Made by a program: the position numbers and the translations under genes
Part shown: positions 1 through 12,000 of the stretch, piece after piece
Position numbering within the stretch: position 1 is the first letter of the stretch
Layout: every line of letters starts with the position of its first letter
Notes under the pieces: generated by a model
Told to the model about the DNA's origin: nothing
The model's input: the letters and a program-made list of their open reading frames with translations, nothing else
Databases searched by the model: none
From: Lojkania enalia
Taxonomy: Eukaryota > Ascomycota > Dothideomycetes > Pleosporales
Assembly: GCA_010094045.1 (NCBI GenBank)
Contig: ML986722.1
Location: 5,216-46,145 of the forward strand
Direction: 5' to 3'
Length of the DNA: 40,930 bases

Positions 1-1780
1 TATAGTAGTCTATAGTAAACTTATATATAGTAACAGAATAGTTAGATAATATTAGAAGCTTCAATTCTTGCGTATAGTATTAAGTATCTATACTTACTAA
101 GCCTATTAACTACTACTATAATATTCGTACAACCTTCTAATTCTAGTAGATTAGTTATAAAGTTTATAGAAATATTTTAAAACTTTTATTTAGGTATAGG
201 TAACGGTTTTAGTAATCTATAGTACTTCTCTCTAGAAGTCTTACTTCTTTAGTATATATAATAACAGCCTATATATTATTATACTAAGTCGAATATCTTT
301 AACTAATAGTACTCGCGCTAGAGTAGTTCTAAAATCTTTTCTTAACTAGGGTATCTATTAGATAGTAAGTTATAGATAGCTTACAGCAGCTTAAGCTTTA
401 GCTTATTATAGTCTAGTACTATAAGTTGATTTTAATAGTATAGTCGGTTATTATACTCTTTATAGTTAGCTAGAGTTAAGAGTTTAGATTAATAGGCTCC
501 TTCTTTTAGTAGCTTTAGAGTATCTTAGATTAGATTATCGTTCGGGTATTCTTCGTTAATAATCTCTATAATCGGTCGGCCTACTTCTATCTATTAGAAT
601 AGTTTAAGACGAAGTAATATCTATTAATAATTTCTACGGGCCTCTTCTTATATAAACTTATCCTATAACCTTTAAATTAAAGTATTAGGCTTCTCTCTAA
701 GTTTTCCGGGTCGGTATATAATACTAAAATTAAACCTTAATAGATATTCTAACTAATAGGTCTATTAGTAGCTTAGTTACTTCGTTGTTATAAAGTACTA
801 TAGGTTCTTATAATCGCTTAGTACTTCTATAGGAAATACTACACCTTTTAATTCGGGCCTCTATTACTTAAAATATTAGATAATCGTAAGTAGTTCCTTA
901 TTATAAATCTTATAGTTACCTTTAGTAGGGTTTATACGCTTAGAGAAGTAGGTAATAGGTTTTAGTTTACTATTAGGACCTCTCTAGGATAGTATACCAG
1001 CTATTATAAAGTCGGACGCGTCGGCTTCTACTACTATTAGCAGCTTAAGGTTAAAGTATTAAAGAATTAGTATAGAGATAAAGGTATCTTTTAAATAGTT
1101 AAAGGAATATTAATAGCTATTATTCTAGTTAAATCGAGTGTTCTTTTTAGTTAGGGCTACTAAGGGGGAGACTTTCTATAAGAAGTTACTAATAAATTAT
1201 TAGTAAAAGTTCGCGAAGCCTATAAAAGCTTAAATATCTTTTATATTTTTAAAGTATTTCTAGTTAATAATTGTCTCTACCTTCTTTAAGTCTATATAGA
1301 TCCCTTCTATAGTAATTATATACCCTAGGTAGGTTACTTCTAACTAGTAGAACTTATACTTATCTATATTAAGCTGTAGACTATTCGCTTTTAAGGCTTT
1401 AAAGACTAGCTAGATATACTACTTATAATCCTTTAGATTCTTACTAAATATTAGAATATTATTAATATAAGTAGTATAGAATATATTAAAATATAATCTT
1501 AGTATATTATTTATAAAATACTAGAATATACTTAAAGTATTAGCTAAACTAAAGGATATTACTAAGTATTTAAACAGCCCGTAATATATATAAAAGGTAG
1601 TTTTCTATTTATCTCCCTTAGTAATCTTTAGCTTATTAAATATAGTAATAATATTGAGTTTTATATAATATTTAGTTTTACTAAGTTAGGTTAATATTTC
1701 TTAGATTAGTAGAATTAGGTATTAGTTCTTAATAGTAATAGTATTTAGAGCTCTGTAGTCTATATAAAATTAGAGACTAT
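1..1780 (-). mobile_element. Ty3/Gypsy element (Gypsy-2), piece 1: RT and RNase H, RIP-mutated
   Basis: This is the downstream part of a minus-strand Gypsy retrotransposon, read from 1,780 down to the window edge. Reverse translation shows RT landmarks: a DYRALN-like stretch near 1,740-1,760, a block resembling FGLANAPSTFQ near 1,540 with RIP changes, and YINNILIF (from a YLDDIL-type active site, Asp to Asn) near 1,450-1,490. RNase H follows at about 840-1,140, with EADASDF and KPIAYFSK-like strings. The segment below 840 should be connection and integrase sequence but is too decayed to place. It carries many stops where Gln or Trp codons would be. The break at 1,780 is the insertion point of Gypsy-1, and the reading resumes at 7,285. 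Left end and 3' LTR lie outside the window. Confidence 0.85.
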
Positions 1781-1982
1781 TATAAAGGTCCCGGCCTATA
1801 GCTCGGTCCTATTCCTATAATACTATAATAGTAGTTACTCTTATACAACCCTATACCTACCTAGACTAAAGTAAGCGAATAATACGTATCTTACTACTAT
1901 ATACCTTCTCTTCTCTTTCTCTAGCTTTAATAATAATAGATTCTTATTGTATCTAATTCTATTATATCCTTAGACCTTCTCA
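1781..1982 (+). repeat. 5' LTR of Gypsy-1
   Basis: Direct repeat of 7,083-7,284. The two copies align without gaps over 202 bp and differ at roughly a dozen positions, all C/T or G/A transitions. The start was set from the target duplication ACTAT at 1,776-1,780; the first base pair reads TA where TG is expected. Confidence 0.9.
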
Positions 1983-2059
1983 ATTTGTTAAAACTTATAC
2001 TATACTAGATTCTATCTTAACTACTAAATAGATCTACTACTATATAAAATTATAGACTA

Positions 2060-3250
2060 AAATAGACTAGTAGAATAAAGATTTAATATAGCGACTATAT
2101 AGAGATAGTTCGCTAAAATAGCAGCTAGGCTGGAGTACCTAGAGAAAGAAAAGTAGTAATAGCAACTTAAAAGAATAAGCTTTTATTAGAAGCTTAAAAA
2201 GTAACTAAATAAGTATTCAGCCCCTAAGAGGAGCGTTTTACCAACTATACTATTAACAACTATTAAGCCTATTTGTATAAAAGTTATACTTAATAAGCTA
2301 GACAAGTTCTAAGAAGACTATAAAGCGTACTCTATTTGGAAAAGTAGTATAAAGATTAAGATCTATATTAACAGTTTATCTATAAGCTTAATAGATATAA
2401 TAGTAGTAGCCTATATAGCTTTATTTTATAAGAGTAATATTAGAATATATCTTTAGTTATATAAAAAATATATTACTATAAGTATTCTTATCTATAATAA
2501 ATTCTAGACAATTATAGATATATAATATAATAACCCCTACTATTAGAAATAAGCTAAGATCGAGTTTAAAAACCTAAGATAAGGTAATAAAACCTTTATT
2601 AAGTTCTTAGTTAAGTATAATTGTCTCTTTATAAAAGCGTTATATAACTCTCACCTAGACTAAATTAAGATATAAGATCTAGAAGGGAAGATTTATCCTA
2701 AGCTCTACTAATTAATAATTAGCAGTGTTAGTAAGAAAGACCTTATATTATATATAACCTTTGTACGGAAACTTTATATTTTTAATAACCGTTTTAAAGC
2801 AGCTAAACTCGATAGCGCTTTTATATAGTCCTTCGGTAGGGGGAAGACTAGTTAGATAAGGGATAGTTAGAGATAGCTACTTATACTACTCCCGCAACTA
2901 TAACTATTAGCTACTATTAATAATACTATAAACTAAATGCTAATAGCTAATCGCGGACTCGTACAGCGCCTAGATATAAGGCTTTAGCTACTAGAGAAGA
3001 TGAGGAATATTACCGAGAAAGAGTTAAAGGCTTAAAAATAATAGAATACCTATTTTACCTGCGGAAATAAGGGTTACTTTATTTAAAGCTACTATTATAC
3101 TCTGCCTAAGAGTAGTATACAGTTTAATTAGGCTTATATAATACCGCTAGAGCCTGTTTAGTATAATAAGAAATATAGAGATATAGCTTAAACTGATAGA
3201 ATAGGAAAAGTATCGTTCTAAATAGAAGTCGGTACTTAAAGCTATAAAAA
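2060..3250 (+). pseudogene. Gypsy-1 gag relic with zinc knuckle
   Basis: Plus-strand relic with no open frame. A CCHC zinc knuckle can be read at about 3,051-3,095: a Phe-Thr-Cys-Gly-Asn-Lys-Gly stretch in which flanking Cys/His positions read Tyr, as expected from G-to-A mutation of TGC and C-to-T mutation of CAC. Upstream, around 2,100-2,190, is a charged, Glu/Lys-rich stretch typical of a gag amino-terminal region. Placement between the 5' LTR and the protease/RT region supports gag. Exact limits cannot be set. Confidence 0.7.
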
Positions 3251-3289
3251 GGGTAGGCGAATAAGTAAGTACTAGATAAATTTAATTAA

Positions 3290-6200
3290 TTTCGGATAAC
3301 AAGCGCTCTATTTATAACCCCTATACTACTTAATAATATTTTTAACCTTCTCGCCTTAATAGATAATAGCTATAACTTATATATAATAGTTAAGAAAAGG
3401 ATTATATAAAAGGCTGGACTAGAATATTTCCGCCTTCTAATACTATTAACAGCCTTATTATTCAGCAACTTCTCGGCTAGAATTATTAAAAAGGTAGCTA
3501 TTATTAACTTACTAGATATAGGTAAGAGTTAGGTAGGTCCAGGTTAGGTATTTACTTATATAGTTCTAAAGATAGAAGAAGATTATAATATAATTTTAGG
3601 ACGCTTATAGAGGTAAAGTAAGAATATAATTATTAACCTAAAAACGGAAATTCTATATATTTATAGAACGGGGGTAATTATATAAAACCAGGAGCTTTAG
3701 AAGTAGTAATATATAGTTAATATTACCTAAGTCTTAGTATATACTTTCTCTACTATAGTAAAACGCTATAGAAAACGCTTATAAGATTCTCTTACTAAAC
3801 TACCCCGCATCTTTACTGTTAGTATAGCTAATATTTAGAAGGCTCTAGAAAATAAGCTAAAGATAGACCCTTATATAAAACTCTCTAAGGAATATATATA
3901 GTAGCTCTATACCTTTAATTAATAGGAAGCTAATAAGCTACCGCCTTTAAGACTAGGAGTAGACCATATAATCAAGCTGAAAGGGAAAGATAGAAGCTCT
4001 CTAAGGATTCTCTCAGGTCCTTTATATAGAATGTTATAGGAGATGCTTCTTATTCTTTAAAAGACCCTAATAGAACTCTTTAATAAAGGATTTATTTGGG
4101 TTAGCAACTTTTTAGCTATAGTACTAGTCCTATTCGTATAAAAACTAGGGGGTGGCCTCTACTTCTATATTAACTACTACGCCCTAAACGCTATTATATA
4201 GAAAAACCGCTACCCTCTACCTCTAATCCGAGAAACGCTAAATTAAATTAGTTAAGCTAAGTAGTTTATAAAACTTAATATTATTGCTGTATTTAATAAA
4301 ATCCGAATTAAAGAAGGAGACGAGTAGAAGATAGTATTTACAACCTACTATAGTTTATATAAGTAGCTAGTTATACCTTTTAACTTTATAAATACTCTAA
4401 GTACCTTTTAATAGTATATTAATCGTACGATCTAGGAGTATTTAGGCGACTTTATCTCGGTATATTTAGATAATATCCTTATATACACAAACGGCTCCTT
4501 ATAAGACTATTAGCGCTATATTAAAATAATCCTTTAAAAGCTAATAGATGCTAGCCTCTAATTTAATATTAATAAGTGCGAATTTAAGGTCCGTACGATA
4601 AAATATCTTAGCTTTATTATTAATACGGAAAAAGGTATCTAAATAAACCTATAGAAAGTTAAAGTAATCTAGAATTAAAAAGCATCTATATTAGTTTATA
4701 ATATATAGAGCTTTTTAGACTTTATAAATTTCTACCGCTAGTTTATTAAGGAATTTTCTAAAGTAGTTACTCTACTAATAGCTTTTACCTAAAGGGAATA
4801 AGAGAAGAAATAGTTTTAACTCGATAATCAAGTACTTGCTACCTTTAATTACCTAAAGTAATACTTTATATAAGTACTAGTATTAGCCTAATATAACCTT
4901 AAAAGAGAAACGATTCTAGAATATAATACTTCTAGCTAGTATACTAGAGGTATATTTTTATAATATAATAATAAAGGAGTTCTACAACCTATTACTTTTA
5001 TATTAAAGTAAATACTTCCTATAGAGTATAACTACCTAATCTATAATAAGGAATTACTAGTAGTTATATAATGTTTTAAGGAATAGGAGAAGTCTTTAAA
5101 ACTACTTACGTACTTTACAGTTTATATAGATTACTATAACCTAAAATACTTTACTAAAGTATAGAGGCTTTTTAAGTACTAAATAAGGTAGGTAGTATTT
5201 CTTACCTAATTTAACTTCTAGTTTAAATATAAGCCGGGTAAGCTTAATATTCTAGCTAATACTCTCTCGCGTTATAATTAGAATCTCCTAAAAGAAGTTA
5301 ATAATAAATAGATCTAGAAAAGGATTAGCTAACTTTTCGGACCGTTTAATTTTAAGAATAGAGTTTATATAGCTTCTATATAAACTAGAAACTAGCGTGC
5401 TAAAGATACTCCTAATAATTAGGTAGAGGTAGTTGCCCCAGAAGACTTTATATTAGAGGAGGAATCTATAGACAAAGGAGAGTCTATAACTAAGATATTA
5501 TATAAGGAGTAGTAAATACTAATAGAGACCTTATAGTAAGATACCTAAGGAAAAGATAAGACGTATACTATACTTCTCTATACTACTAAAGTAGGAGAGA
5601 GAATACTTCTAGAAACCCTCCGTTACCTTAGGATTAGCCTATTTAACCTCTTAGTCCTGGGAGATAGATTAATATAGAGAGAACGCGCTTAAGTTTCTAA
5701 GAGTAAACTACTTTATATAAAGCTAATCTAAGAGACTTATAACTCTTATTTAGCTAGCTATTCTAGTAAGAATATTATAATTAGGTTAATATTATAGTAC
5801 TACTTTTAGCCTAGAATAGTAGCGGACATTAAACGCTTTATATAAAATTACTACTTCTATAATAGGAATATAGTTTAGAGTTCTAGAAAAAAAGACCTAC
5901 TATATCCTCTTCTAGTCCCTAAGAGGGTATAGTCAGAAATTTTAATAGACTATATTATTAACTTACTAAGAACTATATATAGTAATAAGTATATTCTTAT
6001 TATTACAGACTATTTAAGTAAAGGAATATTCTTTATTACTATCCTAGACCTTAAGAGCTAAATATTAGTTAATAAGTTTATTAAGTATTTTATAGTATAT
6101 TATAGGCTCCTATAAGTAATAGTCTCTAATAGAGGAGAGTAGTTTATATAAGGCGTATAGGTATGTATCTACCAAATTCTTAAGATTAAGTAAAGGTTAT

Positions 6201-7070
6201 TAATAGTATACTATCTAGAGACCGATAGAAGTATAGAGCGTATAAACCAGCTACTTAAAAAACTTCTCTACTACTATTATAACTACTACTAGAATAACTA
6301 GAATCTATAGCTACTACTAGCTTAGATTACTATTAGTACTAGGGATGCTTCCTCTATAAGAGTTAGCCTATTCTTTCTTACTTATAGCTATTATCTAAAC
6401 TTGGGAGAGTCTATATATTTAGAAGAGAAGCTGCTAATAGAGTAGCCTAGAAACCCTATTTATATAGTAAAATAGATTATTAGTAAACTAAAAGACTGCG
6501 TCGAATTCGCACAAGTAATAATAGCCTATATATAATAGTAGTAGTAAGAAATTTATAATTATACGAGGGATCCTATACTATAATATTTATTAGGGAACAA
6601 AGTTTGGCTTAATATATATAATATTAAGATGGACTCTATAAAGAAAAAAAAGCTTTATAAGCTCTATTAATAATATATAGTTAATAAGACTGTTAGACAA
6701 AATATATACCAACTAGACACCTTATTAGAAATTTATAACATCTTCTATATAATACTACTTCGCTCTATTACTTAAAACCTGTTACTAAGTTAAATATAGG
6801 ATAACTATTAACTAGCGCTAATTAGCGTTAGAAACGAAGATAAATAGAAGCTTAAGAAAATCTAAGACGTATAAGTAATTAGTAAGAGAGAAAGCAGCTT
6901 AAAATAGTAGTTCCTTTATAAATAGACTGGTTATACTATACCCTTATAGAACGACTAGGGCGACTATAAAGATATAATTACTCTAGGAGAATTTGAACGG
7001 GATATAGAGCGGAACTTTACTAAAGAACTACTTGTCCGTACGACTTAGTATTAGAGGAGGAGGAGGAGGA
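3290..7070 (+). pseudogene. Gypsy-1 pol relic: protease, RT, RNase H, integrase, chromodomain
   Basis: Conceptual translation, ignoring stops, shows pol domains in order. An ILGR string near 3,590-3,605 fits the end of a retropepsin. RT spans about 4,100-4,790, with a DYRALN-like motif (here NYYALN) near 4,175 and the active site YLDNIL near 4,460, the second Asp turned to Asn. RNase H lies at about 4,930-5,280, ending in a PGKLNILA-type string. The integrase core is at about 5,935-6,420 (IITDYLSK-like string near 6,000). A chromodomain-like tail at about 6,850-7,000 has DVQVISKRE and FLYKQTGY. In-frame stops occur throughout, mostly TAA and TAG at former Gln positions. Confidence 0.88.
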
Positions 7071-7079
7071 GGAGGGGAA
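7054..7079 (+). other. Polypurine tract of Gypsy-1
   Basis: A run of GAG/AGG triplets, all purine, stands just upstream of the 3' LTR that starts at 7,083. In LTR elements this position holds the polypurine tract that primes plus-strand DNA synthesis. It lacks the CpA/TpG contexts that RIP prefers, which may be why it survived unmutated. Confidence 0.65.
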
Positions 7080-7082
7080 TAT

Positions 7083-7284
7083 TATAAAGGTCCCGGCCTA
7101 TAGCTCGGTCCCGTTCCTATAATGCTATAATGGCAGTTGCTCTTATATAACCCTATATCTACCTGGACTAAAGTAAGCGAATAATACGTATCTTACTACT
7201 ATATACCTTCTCTTCTCTTTCTCTAGCTTTAATAATAATAGATTCTTATTATATCTAATCCTATTATATCCTTAGACCTTTTTA
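7083..7284 (+). repeat. 3' LTR of Gypsy-1
   Basis: Matches 1,781-1,982 over its whole length. It keeps several G and C bases that are A or T in the 5' copy (for example near 7,113-7,140), and loses others that the 5' copy keeps, so both copies were hit separately. Confidence 0.9.
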
Positions 7285-8713
7285 ACTACCTCTAGATTTC
7301 TTTATAAAAATTATAGGTATAGCTACTAGTAATAAACTTACTCTAATAAATCTCTTAGACAAGTTCTTATTAAAGTACTTTCTTAGTACCTTTAACTCGT
7401 TTTAGAACATCCTATAAAGTAGACTAAAGCTAGCTTACTTACTATTCTCTAGTTTAATCTTATAATTGTACAGTTATTATTTAGATAACTTATCTATATC
7501 CTTATATAAAAAGACGGATAATAGGTTATAATATTCTTTAGGTATTTTAGTAATAGGATTAGTATATACCTTTAAGACTAGAGCTTTATTAATATTAGCT
7601 ATTAATATAGCGAAGATTTTATAGTTAAATTACTAGAAGAGTTAGACTAGTAGTATAATATCTATATAGTATATATCTAGTTATAATATAGACTTTAAAT
7701 ATTTAGGTTTAAATAGGTTCTTTTAACTATAATCTTTATTTAAGGTTAGATTAGTTTTAGTTTTAAATTCTTTTAACTAGCGTAGTATTTTAGATAGCTA
7801 GTAATTATATTAGATATAGCTTAATAGATAGAGTTTTAAACGGTACTATCTAAGCTTTAGACTATATAGGGGTTATAAATTAATTATTTTAGGGTCTTCT
7901 TTTATATTAAGTTTAGGTAGTTTATAGTCTTTAATAACTATTTAAATAGCCTATTAGTAGATAGTAGTACTAGTAGATTATAAGTATCGAGTTAAGTATT
8001 AGTTAGCGGTAAAGACTAGCTGTTTATTCTTATAGTCTAGGTTTATATAATACTTATATATTTATAGCTATTCTAGAATTAACTAGTATTTTCCTAGTAT
8101 AATTATATAGAGATATACTATCTCTAAATAGTTTAGGTGTTAGAGAGTTAGGATAACTAAGTAGGAAATAGTTCCTCTATAAAAGACTTCTCTATTAAAA
8201 CCGGTCGGGTATAAGTTATATAGGAGTTGTATCTTTCGGAGTTTTAGAGTATATATAAAGTCTCTATAAATATAGCTATAACTAGTAGCTCTAGTATTAA
8301 TAAGAATATTAATATTTTACTAGACTAGGTCTTAATAGATTAAGAAAAAAGCTAGAATCTAGTAGTCCTATAACTATTTCTATAAAAGCTAGTTTTATAA
8401 ATATATAGAGATTTAGTATAAATATAGTTTTAAAAGATAATTTACTTTTAGAATAGATCTTTTAGTAATATTCTAGTTAGTAAAACTAGTTATATACAAG
8501 AGTAAGAGTAATAGTCTTATCTGTAAGATAATAAGTATATTAAGAATTGGTCGGAGGATTAGTTAGAGGATTAAGAAGATCTATAAGATATAATAGAGCT
8601 CTAAGACCTTTAATAGATTAATAGTAGAGAGGTACTATATTCTAGCGAAATATATCTCTTACTATTATATTTATAATAGCGTCTTTTATAGTAGCATCTT
8701 TTTTATTTATTAG
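7285..8713 (-). mobile_element. Gypsy-2, piece 2: protease and start of RT
   Basis: Minus-strand continuation of Gypsy-2. Reading down to 7,285 gives PIIFIKKSRGS, the conserved run just before the DYRALN-like motif that continues at 1,780-1,740 on the other side of Gypsy-1, so the two pieces join in frame. Near 8,350-8,390 the minus strand reads GLLDSSFF, resembling the retropepsin ALIDSGA motif. At 8,713 the element is interrupted by the Copia insertion and resumes at 13,867. Stops are frequent. Confidence 0.8.
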
Positions 8714-8877
8714 TGTTGAGCTATAGTAGATAGAGTGGGAGGAAGTATATTATTATTGCTTGCTTAGTAAAGCGCGCTTTCTAGAAGAACTATCTAAATA
8801 GAGCTAGTCCTAATTAAAACTAGTCTATAAACGCCGATATTTGTAAAGTCTATTACCTCGATATCTACCTTCTAATA
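8714..8877 (-). repeat. Copia LTR, left copy (3' LTR)
   Basis: Aligns gap-free with 13,703-13,866; the differences I see are all transitions. It starts TGTTGAG and ends TAATA (TAACA in the partner). Because the element is on the minus strand this is its 3' LTR. Confidence 0.9.
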
Positions 8878-9059
8878 TACCCTCTAGACTGAACGGAAAC
8901 TACGGTATATATCTATATATATTACTCGATAGTAGCTCCTACTAGTACTAACCGTAAGCGATTAACGCTTCTTCTATACCTAGTTACTACAGGAATCGAC
9001 TATAAGCTTCGGTAGAGAGGGGCTTAATTAGACCGTCTACTGTTATATTAACTGTTATA

Positions 9060-12000
9060 ATATATTTGAGTTGTAATTAACTAAAAGCTACTTATTCCTT
9101 AATCTAGTAATAATAGATATTAATATACTTAGTTTACTAGTAGTATTCTTTCTATTTAGTAAGCTTAATAGCTAGTAGATTGTCGACGTAAAGCTTTAGG
9201 GGTTGAAGTAGTTTATATAACATGCCTAGCTTAGTATAAAGTCGATAGAACTACGCTGCTTCCTTAGCTACATATATAATAGCTACGTATTCGGCTTCTA
9301 TTATTAATATTATTACTAACCGCTCTTTAAAAGATCGATAGTAAATTATTCTTCTAAACAGCTTAAATAGATATCTAGCTGTTAATTTACAATCCTTACA
9401 ATCAGTATATAATAAATCTAAATAGTCTATAAGAGGTACTTCTAGTATATAGGTAAAGTACTTAATTAGTACTTCTTAAGCTCTATCTAGCGCTGAGAAC
9501 TTTATAATATAGTTATATATAGTATAGAGATAATCTACGATTTATAATATATACTTATAGTATAGGCTTATTAGATTGCTGCTGAAGCGTTCTAGGAAGG
9601 TGATATAATATATAATATCTAGTTGTATAAGGTATATAAGATATAATAACTTGCTAATAACTAACTAATATTTGTTAAGCAATTCGGTATTATAGACGTC
9701 TTCCTTAGGGCGAGCTGTAAGTTTAATAGCTAAAAGATTAAATAGTGTACTACGCTTATAATAGTTCTCTTACTAAAGTATTAATATAAGTTTCTTAATA
9801 TATAATTCTATAAAGAGTTCTATTATATATATTATACAATCGCGCGCGATATAGATTCTAAAGTAGTAGTTTAGTAGGCTAAAATCGCGATATTTATAGA
9901 TACTTATAACTATTTATTTTATAGCTGCTATACCTTTAGCTGTTAGATAAATAAAGAGCAGATCGTTGATATATATAATAATAATCTACTATAGCTCTTT
10001 ACCGATGAAAATATATAGATTAGAATTAAGAGGTCTATATCTATATAATATTAAGTAGCGACTAATCTCTTCATACTAAAGTTATAGTAACTAGTAGAGA
10101 CTATAGAGTGTTTTATTAAGTCGTACGATTGTACTATCTAGTAGTTAAGCGTAGATAGGGTTATTTTCGTCTATCTTTCTATTTAGGAAGGCTGTAATAA
10201 TATTAACCTAGTTATACTCTAGATTAAGAATATTAACTAGTACTAGAATTAACTTAATAGTTATAGAGCGTGCTACTCCTGCGTATATATCTTCTTAGAG
10301 ATCTAAATATTAGCGATTGCTGTAGATAATAAAGTATACTTTATATTATACTAGATATCTTTTATTATTAAACTTATATTTATATACCTATTTAATAGGT
10401 AGTATAGTAGTTCTAGCTAGTATATAATTAATAATCTACTAGGTGCTGTTCTCCGCATATAATTCTATTTCTTCTTCCTCTACCTTATACTACTACTCTA
10501 AGTATTAATATACGCGCGCCTACTTTAGTAAAGTAGACTTAGGTAGGAGATTTAGATTATCTCTTATACTATAAGTATCTATTATAACTGTTAAAGCGAA
10601 ATTTCGTATAAGAGTAATAAAAATACTTAGTATTATCTCGTCTTAAAAAGATATATTATTAACTATTAATACTATATTTAGATTAAACTATCGGGGCGTA
10701 TAATATAAGAATTAACGTATAGGCTTAGCTGGTAGAGCTGCCGTCTTGCGAGGACGGCTATAAGGCTTCTTTACTAGTAGCGGAGGTGGCGGTAACAGCG
10801 ATAGATTGTTCTTATCGCTCTATTACTCGTCTATCTCTTATTACTCCTACCTAAAATCGTATCCTCTACCTTACTTAAAGAGATTAATATATTTGTTATT
10901 ATTTAGCTGTAAAGGTACTTAAAAAGATTAATATATTTATTATTATTTAGCTGTAAAGGTATTTATAGAGGTATTAGCTATAATAGTAGCATATCTCCTA
11001 GATTCTATACACCCTTTAGATAGTTAGATTCCTCTTTCTAGATATATAGACGCTTATTATATTAAGCTTTTTAAGCTTAATAAAGTACGCGGTCTATAAC
11101 TAGTAGGTATTAAGAAAAGGTTATAGAGCTTAATTATATAACCTTCTTATTCTGTAGATCCTATATAAGGAATATCCGAGATCCCTTACAGCTAATTATA
11201 TAGCTCTTATAGCTGTATTCTTTAAACTTCTTACTCTTAATATAATACTCCTTTAGAATAAGTATATAACTAATCTCTTTCTAATAGTAAAGGTTATAGA
11301 GATTTAGTACTAGATTTCGACAACCTAGAAATTTGTTAAATACTTATAAAGGTATTTTACTATTAGTAAATACTATAGTAAGTAATAGATTAAAAAGTTA
11401 TACTATATACTTCGCAGTATATAGCTAGAATATTAGTAGTAGGTGCGGCGCTCTGATGAGGATGTATCGTACTTTATCTATAGTAAGCTTGTTACTAGCC
11501 TTAGTAACGCTGTTCTGGTGTGCTATATATAGTGTTAAAGGCTATAACTGCGTTCCCCGCTTCTTAAAATATTTAACAGTTACCTGATTAATAAAGTATT
11601 TATTATTATTAAGACGATAGACTTTAATAATCTTATTATACTAGGTAGTAACTATTCTATTAAAATTAAGTAGTACTTGGGTAATTTCTACGCGGGATTT
11701 AATAAAGTAGATCTATTAATAGCGTATAAAATCGTCTGTAAGAAGTAACTAGTATTACTCTCTATTAGGATCTAGTAGTAAGATATAACCGACGACGTTA
11801 AGATATATAATATTAAATACTTACTAAGCTTAATATTATAGAGTATAAGAGATCTATTAATAACCTTTTATCTTATAGTATATCTCGCAGTCGAACTTCT
11901 TAGTATTTTTAAGCTTTAAGCCGTTAACAGTCTTAAATAGCTGCTTTAAATTATCTAGGTTCGTATAGCCCCAGATTTTATAAGCTTCTTATAAGGTAAT

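Larger units (their letters stand above)
1781..7284 (+). mobile_element. Ty3/Gypsy chromovirus-type retrotransposon (Gypsy-1), complete but RIP-mutated
   Basis: A full-length 5,504-bp plus-strand LTR element. It has matching 202-bp LTRs at both ends, beginning TA and ending CA or TA (canonical TG...CA after RIP). The target duplication is ACTAT (1,776-1,780) and ACTAC (7,285-7,289), differing by one C-to-T change. Internal order is gag with a zinc knuckle, protease, reverse transcriptase, RNase H, integrase and a C-terminal chromodomain-like tail, which is the Gypsy order. It sits inside the RT region of Gypsy-2, so it is the younger insertion. All frames are broken by stops; no functional protein is expected. 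Confidence 0.92.

Noticed and set aside
7054..7079. GAG/AGG run as a simple microsatellite
   Set aside because: Its position directly before the 3' LTR makes a polypurine tract the better reading.
10721..10763. tRNA-like stretch (GCTGGTAGAGC followed by a 5-bp stem with a 7-base loop)
   Set aside because: It lies in the Copia linker between integrase and RT, where the minus strand codes for a Pro- and basic-rich run (KKPYSRPRKTAALPAK). No T-arm or acceptor stem follows. The likeness is chance.
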